Source: Dipteris shenzhenensis (taxonomy: Eukaryota > Polypodiophyta > Polypodiopsida > Gleicheniales). From it: DNA of 64,000 nucleotides. Shown here piece after piece: positions 57,484-64,000 of this stretch; positions within the stretch are counted from its first letter, which is position 1; every line of letters begins with the position of its first letter. The notes beneath the pieces are model-generated. The model was not told the DNA's origin. It worked only from the letters and a program-made list of their open reading frames with translations, and made no database searches. The position numbers and the translations under genes were made by a program. The DNA lies in the NCBI GenBank assembly GCA_047967505.1, contig CM106540.1, one strand, 5' to 3'.

Positions 57484-57498
57484 CTCTACATCGAGCTC
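57484..57498 (-). other. Altered polypurine tract next to the 3' LTR of element Y
   Basis: In the related element Z this place reads GAGCTCGAGGGGGAG on minus, a normal polypurine primer. In Y it reads GAGCTCGATGTAGAG, breaking the purine run. The changed bases make the plus strand read CTCTACA after the LTR, identical to the seven bases that follow the other LTR in the flanking element X (62677-62683). Confidence 0.7.
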
Positions 57499-60400
57499 AA
57501 TCCCAATTCCTGCACACCAAGCAGGTCTCTGAACTTGCGCAGCTTCTCTACGCCCAATGCTTTCGTGAATATGTCAGCTACCTGATCCTCTGTGCTGACA
57601 TAAACTAGATCAATAAGACCTAGTAAAACCTTCTCCCACACATAGTGATAATGCACCTCAATGTGCTTTGTTCTAGCATGAAAGACTGGGTTCTTTGCTA
57701 AGTGTATGCTGCTCATGTTGTCACAATAAATGACAATTGGCCCATCTGTAGACTGATGCATATCATAGAGTAGCTTATGCAACCAAGCTACCTCACATGC
57801 AGCCATTGCTGCACCCCTGTACTCAACCTCTATGCTCGACAAGGCAACTGTAGGCTGTTTCTTGCTGCTCCAAGTGACTGCAGCACTCCCAAAAGAGAAC
57901 ACATATCCACTGGTAGATCGTCTATCTGAAATGCTACCAGCCCAATCAGCATCAGTGTATCCATGCAACTGTATCTGAACCCCAGCCTCATAAAATAGTC
58001 CATACTACAATGTGGACTTCACATACCTGAGTATGCGTCTAGCCGCATCCAAATGCGGTTTCCTTGGAGCCTGCATAAACTGACTTACCAACCCAACAGC
58101 ATAGCTCAAATTTGGCCTGGTAATAGTCATGTAAATCAAACTTCCTACTATGCGTCTGTACATAGTAGGGTCCTCCAGAAGCTCACCTGCATCTGCACTC
58201 AGCTTCACATTCTGCTCCAAAGGAACTGAAATAGGCTTACAGCCTGTCATCCCATATTTGGACAGCATGTCCAATCCATACTGCCTCTGCAAGAGCTGTA
58301 TCCCACTTGGTGATCTAATCACCTCAATGCCCAAGAAATAACGCAGCTCTCCCAAATCCTTCATCTCAAACTTCTGCCTCAATAGCATTTTCACATGAAG
58401 GATATCTTCATCACTATCACCTGTGATGATCAAATCATCAACATAAATGACCAGCAGCATAATCCCTTTCTCTGTTTTTCTCACATAGAGTGAGAAATCT
58501 GCCTTGGAAATCTGAAAGCCAATAGTGACAAGATACTGTCCTATCTTGTCAGACCATGCTCTAGGTGCTTGCTTCAAGCCATACAAGGCTTTCTTCAACC
58601 TGCAAACAAACTCAGGATGAGTAGCATGAACATAACCTGCTGGCTGCTCCATAAAGACCTCTTCTTGCAAATCACCATGCAAGAAGGCATTCTTTACATC
58701 CATCTGATGTAAAGACCATCCCTTTGATGTAGCCATAGCAATGGCTGCTCTTACGGTTGCCATCCTTGCAACCGAGCTGAAAGTTTCTTTATAATCAATG
58801 CCATATGTCTGTGCATACCCCTTGACAACTAATCTTGCCTTGTATCTATTCACAGAACCATCTGCATTGTGCTTGATCTTATAAACCCACTTACAACCAA
58901 TTGCATTCTTGCCTTTAGGCAAAGGCACCAATTGCCATGTAGCATTAGCATCCAAGGCATCCATTTCTTCATCCATGGCTTTCTCCCATTTTTCATTTCC
59001 CATGGCTTGCTCAAAAGAAGTGGGTTCTGGTTCCTGTATCACTTTGACCATATAGGCATAGTGAATGGCTGTAAATCCATCATATTTCAGCCTATCCATA
59101 GGATACCTAACCCTGATAGACCTGCGCAAAATAGGCTCACTTCCAGGTGCTCTCAAAACATCCTTGGTCTTTCTTACTCTAGGTGTAACAACAGAAGGAA
59201 TACCCAACTCATCATCAATGCTCTGTTCTGAGCCACTGGATTCACCATCCACACAAGAGTGACCTGCATTCACATCAAACATCGGCTGATCTACCTTCTC
59301 TTTTCCTTTTCGTGATACCTGCGTACCACTCTCTGCATTGCTTTGAGGGGATTCTCCTGATCTCAATCTGCCTGTCCATGGCGAAGTATGTGAACCACTG
59401 GTAGAGGACACTCCAGGTCCACTGATATTTTGTGATTGCTGCTGTGCATTCTGTGCAGCATTACCATTTTGTGCATCTACATCAATCATCACATTTACTG
59501 GTTTATACCAGCTGCTCATCTCATAAAAAACAACATCTCCGCTCACTGTGAACTTACGTGTAGAAGGGTTATAGCATCTATACCCTTTCTGCTGCAGAGA
59601 ATAACCAATAAAGACGCACTTCTCAGCTTTTGGATCCAACTTGGACCTCAACTCATCTGGCACATGGACATAGGCAATGCAACCAAAAATCTTCAAATGA
59701 GAAATATCTGGTTTCCTACCAGTATACATCTCCTCTGGCGTCATGCCATGTATTGCTGCAGTGGGAGTCCTGTTCATTATATAGACTGCTGTAGCAACTG
59801 CTTCAGCCCAATAATAATCTGGTAGATCTTTTTCATTTAGCATAGCCCGAGATACCTCTCCAATATGCCTGTTTTTTCTTTCTGCAATTCCATTTTGCTG
59901 TGGGGTATGACTGCATGAATATTGCTGCTTTATACCATGCTCCTGCAAGAACCTTGCAAACTCATTTGAGAGGTACTCTCCCCCTCCATCTGACCTTAGG
60001 CATTTTATTTACAGGCCTGTTTCTTTTTCAACCATAGCTTTGAAAGCTTTGAAGTGCCCAAACACTTCACTTTTCTTTTTCATAAAATACACCCACAGTT
60101 TTCTGCTGAAGTCATCAATAAATGTGACAAAATAGTGACACCCTCCAATAGATGCAGCTTTTGTAGTCCACACATCAGAGTGGATTAATTCCAATGGCTT
60201 TTTACTCTCTTGAACATGCCTAGGAAAAGGTTTCCTTGCCTGTTTCCCAAATTGACAGGCTTCACAAACCTTGTGCATTTCTGCAACCTTGAATTTAGGC
60301 AATCCTGCAACAATATTTTGGGCTTGCATTGATTTAAGTCGCTGTATATTAACATGACCAATGCGTTTGTGCCAGATATCAATATCTGCAACTACACCGG

Positions 60401-61823
60401 TCCCATGTGCAAACATTGCTGCACTCAATTCAGGCATGTCCGCATCCAACGTAAACATCCTGCCCTTCTTCTTTCCTTTTGCTATCAAGCGACCATTATT
60501 TTTCATATCCTCAACAAAGCATCCATGAGGATTAAATCTGACCTGCAAGCCCTGCTCAACCATCTGACCAACAGAAACCAGGTTCTTGGTGATGTTCGGG
60601 ACATGAAATACATCAGACAAGTATTTCTTTTTCCCATCCTGCATAGACAAAGGAATTTTGCCAATCTGCACAATAGGATGTGCAGTATCATCACCAGTCT
60701 CCACAAATCCTGGTTTTTCCATTTTCCTTGCATCTTGCATCCATTCTGCATGACCTGTCATGTGGTTTGACGCACCTGAGTCAACATACCACACATCATT
60801 TTGTTCTTCTGCACTTGTCACAGAATTGGTCATATGCTGCACCATAAATAGATGCTCATTTCTGTCATCACCCTGCCTGCTAGAAGATGCATAATTGCCT
60901 TGCTGCAATTTTCCATTCATAATGTCATTCTGCTTTTTGTAGCAGTCCTTAGCCATATGACCCATTTCGCCACAATAGTAGCATTCAATATTGCTGTTTG
61001 CATTTTGGCCTCTCTGCCATCCACCATGGCCTCTTTGGCTCCCCCTGCCTCTAGAGTTACCACGTCCTCCTGCATAGGACTGGTTTTCTTGCGTTTGCTG
61101 CATATTTTGATTTCCACCACGGCGTGCAGATCGGCCTCCTCTACCTCTGCCTCTACCTTTGCCAGCATTTGAGTAGAAGACAGTTTCTTTTGAAGTTCCT
61201 GCTGAAGAAGATGCACCCCCATTTCTTTGCTCTTCGGAAATTAGAAGAGCAATTAACTCCTCAAAATTAGGAAAATTTTCACGGACGGCAATGGATGTCC
61301 GGAACTGTGCATAATCCTTTCCTAGACCATTCAAGGTCACAGAGACCAAATCGTCATCATCCACTGGCGACCCTATGGAAGCAAGTGCATCTGCAATTTT
61401 CTTCACTTTCATGTGGTAGTCATTTATGCTCAAATTTTCTCTCTGCACATTGTGCAACTCCTGTTTGAGTTGCATTTTCCTGGCTTGCGTATTTGTGCTG
61501 TATATTTTTGCCAAAGTATCCCATGCCTCCTTTGGCGTATTTGCATCCTGAATATGCACAATCATGGAGTCCGAAATACTGATAGACAGCCAGTACATAA
61601 CTTTCCTGGCTCTCTCATGCCATCCTTTAAATGCCTGCATTTCCTGTTGATTGGGAACATTAGGAAGAATAGGTTCTTCTTCATTTCTTGTAATGAATTC
61701 CCAATAGCCTTTTCCCATCAAGAAATTCGTCATTCTAAACTTCCATGCCAGGAAGTTGTTCTTGTCAAGCTTTTCAGTGACAATCTGTGAAAGAGAATCA
61801 GATGCCATTACAGAACACTGCAA
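57486..61823 (-). pseudogene. gag-pol: Copia Y Gag-Pol polyprotein, two nonsense codons
   Basis: One minus-strand frame covers the whole polyprotein: 60009-61823, 58005-59948 and 57486-57968 are all in phase. The only stop codons are a TAA at 60009-60011 and a TAG at about 58002-58007. The likely start is the second Met (MASDSLSQIV, about 61808). Order: UBN2-like Gag (LAWKFRMTNFL); an RG-rich linker; CCHC knuckle CYYCGEMGHMAKDC; protease DSGASNHMTG; integrase zinc site (WHKRIGH, CEACQFGK) and core (HSDVW, FIDDFSR, then SDGGGEY after the TAA); reverse transcriptase (GCKWVYKIKHNADG, YVDDLIITG); RNase H (YTDADWAGS). The product would form particles and copy and integrate the element. Two point changes alone break it. 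Confidence 0.9.
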
Positions 61824-62311
61824 AATATTCTGTCACTGCAAAAAACACAGCTTTTTGCCTCACACGGGCAGATCTGCAAAACTGACGAAAGTGGTATTTC
61901 ACCACACAGTCACTTCCTAGTGACGATTTTGCATCAACAGGCAACAGGCATGAATCTGCAACTCCCAATATCTCTGCACACAGGCATACGATGCAATTTC
62001 TGCAGCAACTTTTCACCGACTAGCCGCGTAGTGGTCGCACAGCAAAAAATAGGGCCTTTTTCTGAGTGCCTGCGAAGAGCTTCCGCCTTCAAAACGGGCC
62101 CCGAAACGGCCTCAAATCAGAAAACGCCTTCAATACTGCGCTCTCGCCACACCGCGAAGGGCGTCTCAATTAGAAATAGTGCACTCCTGCACTTCTGGCT
62201 GTGCTACTTGTAGAGATTTGCTCCCAAACTCGAAATAGGAAAGCAACACTGGTCCTCTTACCAGGACACCACGAACTTGGCTTGCTTTCTTGAGCTCCTT
62301 ACCACGAACAA

Positions 62312-62324
62312 GGCTCTGATACCA
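62312..62324 (-). promoter_or_regulatory. Primer binding site of element Y
   Basis: TGGTATCAGAGCC on minus, immediately adjacent to the 5' LTR (62325-62676), complementary to initiator tRNA-Met. Confidence 0.9.
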
Positions 62325-62676
62325 TGTGAAGATAGTGGGAGAGAGGGAAGGAGTCTCACTTGCGGCTTTCTCACATGCACAATCGGGGAATACACACAAA
62401 GGTGGAGGCTGAAAACAGTTTTCCTCTTCTTAGTTGTAAAAGCCAAAAGAACTCTAGTACAAAGAAATAGAAGAACCCTATATGTGGGTCTCAAACCAAA
62501 CTCAACTAACTAAGGTGGCATACTAACTGAGCCACAAACTAGAGTAGATAAGGATAGCTGTCATCCAGCTATTATTCGTGGGCGGTGTACCAACCGCATC
62601 TCCAGCTAACAAGTCGGTGACATAAATACACAACGGTCACCCTAGCATATCGCGAGTGGAGCTCGATATCTCAACA
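62325..62676 (-). repeat. 5' LTR of Copia element Y
   Basis: 352 bp, bounded by TGTTGAG and TTCACA on minus. It is followed outside by the target duplication CTCTA. Promoter elements of the element's RNA should lie here; I did not identify a clear TATA box. Confidence 0.92.
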
Positions 62677-62681
62677 CTCTA

Positions 62682-64000
62682 CACCTGGTGGAGTACTAAA
62701 ATTTGATGATGTTGTGGGTAGCTTGTTGGCCGAGGAGATTAGACGGAAGTCTATGGATGGCAACAAGCAGGATGCAACCTTAAATGTGCAAAGGGGTAGA
62801 TCACAATTTAGGGGGAAGTCCCAAGAAAGAGGGAAGTCTCGTAGCAAATCCAGGGCACGTAACATTGAGTGTTACCACTGTGGCAAGAAGGGCCATATGA
62901 AAAAGGATTGCTACAAGCTGAAAAGAGAGCAAAAGGATAAGAAAAAGAATGCAAATTAGGGTGCAAATCAAAAGGAAGAGAGTCCAAGGGAGGACAAAGG
63001 AAAAGTGAAGATCGAGGAGATCAATGCAGTCACACATGATAGTGACAATGACGTTCTCTTCATGTCTAGTTTATCTGCAGAGTTGCTTGCCACTTCCGAT
63101 GATGCATATTCCCAGGATTAGATTTTGGATTCTGGTGCTTCATTCCATGTTACTCCCCATAGGGAATGGTTCTCCACTTATGACAGTGGAAAGACAGGTT
63201 GTGTGCATCTTGGAAATGACTATGCATGTGACATAGTGGGAGCAGGTGACATAGAGTTTTCTTTTGCAAATGGGTCTGCATTTGTTTTGAAACATGTGAG
63301 ACATGTGCCTAAGTTGACCAAGAGTCTTATGTCAGTGGGTCAGCTAGATGATGCTAGTTTTCACACCACTTTTGGCTTTCAAAGTTGGAAAATTCAAAAG
63401 GGCTTTATGCTTTTGGCTAGGGGTGCCAAGTGTGGGACTTTGTATCCCTTACATGTATCAGGGGTATTTGATCATGTTGTTGCAATAACCGAGCAGCCAA
63501 GCACTTCTTTGTGGCATTGCAGGTTGGGGCACATGAGCCAGAATGGAATGAAACTCTTATGCCGTTTGGGTTATGTACCGCATTTGAGTTTCTTTGATTT
63601 TGAATTTTGTGAGCATTGTCTCTATGGGAAGCAAACTAAATCAGCCCATAAAAGAAGGGGAAAGAAAGAGTTTGAAATGCTTGATTTGGTGCATTCAGCA
63701 GACGTATGTGGTCCCATGCCTACACGGTCATTAGGCGGGGCTGAATACTATGTGACATTCATTGATGATGCAACTAGGAAAGTGTGGGCTTATGCTATAG
63801 CTCGGAAGAGTGATGTGTTCCAGGTATTTTAGAAATGGCTGGCCTTGGTTGAGAATCAGTCAGGTAGAACGCTTAAATGCCTACGGACTGACAATGGTGG
63901 AGAGTATCTCTCTCATGACTTTCAGCATTTCTGTGATACTCGTGGGATTAAGAGGGAGATTACATCCCCTCGTACTCCAGAGCAAAATTCAGTTGCAGAA
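62682..64000 (+). pseudogene. gag-pol: Copia X Gag C-terminus, protease and integrase (partial)
   Basis: After Y the frame resumes with SLLAEEIRRKSM and the zinc knuckle CYHCGKKGHMKKDC (about 62870-62910). It continues through the protease (LDSGASFHVTPHREW, about 63122-63170). A GAG-pre-integrase region follows with the integrase zinc site (LWHCRLGHMSQNG, FCEHCLYGKQ), then the catalytic core start (DVCGPMPTRS, FIDDATRKVWAY) and [12 protein letters not shown] near 63890. Three in-frame TAG codons interrupt it (62957, 63119, 63830), one exactly where the protease normally has Trp before ILDSGA. The window ends inside the integrase. Each TAG is one transition away from Trp or Gln. Confidence 0.85.

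Larger units (their letters stand above)
57132..62676 (-). mobile_element. Copia element Y, complete, nested in element X
   Basis: LTRs of 352 bp lie at 57132-57483 and 62325-62676, with about seven differences by eye (about 98% identity). The target duplication CTCTA is perfect (57127-57131, 62677-62681). On minus the primer site TGGTATCAGAGCC (62324 down to 62312) abuts the 5' LTR. One reading frame of about 1445 codons spans gag to RNase H with two nonsense codons. It is the youngest level of the three-element nest. The usual polypurine tract next to the 3' LTR is altered (see the entry at 57484). Confidence 0.93.
55016..64000 (+). mobile_element. Copia element X, 5' part, interrupted by element Y, continues beyond window
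   Basis: A short 5' LTR (about 55016-55186) and a tRNA-Met primer site (55189-55200) are followed by a leader of about 1.4 kb and gag (56594-57131). The element is split by Y with target duplication CTCTA and resumes at 62682 with the rest of gag, protease and integrase, which run off the window at 64000. The reading frame is restored exactly when Y and one CTCTA are removed. In-frame TAGs show it is dead. Confidence 0.85.

Noticed and set aside
57132-57490. LTR of element Y ending at 57490 (…CTCTACA) with a 359-bp length
   Set aside because: CTCTACA follows both LTRs by coincidence or conversion; ending the LTR at TCAACA (57483, 62676) yields a perfect CTCTA target duplication and matches element Z.

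Overview
This 64 kb window is nuclear DNA from a land plant with a large, transposon-dominated genome. The evidence is CACTA (En/Spm-type) genes with TNP2, DUF4218, DUF4216 and Transposase_24-like domains, Ty1/Copia elements primed by initiator-tRNA-Met, a plant L1-type LINE with DUF4283 and zf-RVT domains, a Helitron, and plant-style introns. A Helitron with a C-terminal endonuclease and a DUF7869-like transposase-type gene point weakly towards a non-flowering lineage (fern, lycophyte, bryophyte or gymnosperm), but the sequence does not settle the species. I found no intact housekeeping gene, rRNA, tRNA or CRISPR array.

Layout. 1-7495: CACTA copy A, cut by the window edge on the left. Its Transposase_24-type gene (minus) and TNP2 gene (plus) diverge from a minisatellite-filled centre. 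7496-13400: unclassified DNA with an unrecognised minus-strand ORF set, a 56-residue-repeat ORF and a decayed DUF7869-like gene. 13560-16640: decayed Helitron (Rep, Pif1-type helicase, endonuclease; minus strand). 18300-18600: G-rich TTTAGGG-like tract. 18620-21230: third, badly decayed TNP2 copy. 21240-25470: essentially geneless, with microsatellites.

25731-31651: a 5.9 kb LINE on the minus strand, bounded by a 17-bp target duplication and itself hit by a 249-bp MITE. 33050-34723: minus-strand coiled-coil ORF whose tail resembles a TNP2 segment, followed by a retropepsin-like stretch. 35100-36100: diffuse repeats. 37238-39316: a decayed multi-exon gene of unknown function on the minus strand.

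39330-49841: CACTA copy B, mirror image of copy A, with TNP2 on minus and the Transposase_24-type gene on plus. It is interrupted by a nearly pristine 2.85 kb gag-only LTR element (TR-GAG-like, 43160-46003). 50180-51540: minisatellite. 53085-64000: a three-level Copia nest. Element Z (minus) is broken by element X (plus, starting at 55016 and running off the window), and X is broken by element Y (minus, 57132-62676, perfect 5-bp target duplication).

Almost every gene here is a transposon gene broken by stops, frameshifts, deletions or nested insertions. The exceptions are the gag ORF of the TR-GAG-like element, which is fully open, and the Y polyprotein, which is one frame with only two nonsense codons. 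The most unusual signal is a 16-bp palindrome family (consensus GTCGCTATATAGCGAC). It is clustered both near the CACTA ends and just upstream of the TNP2 start in both copies, at nearly the same distance from the start codon.
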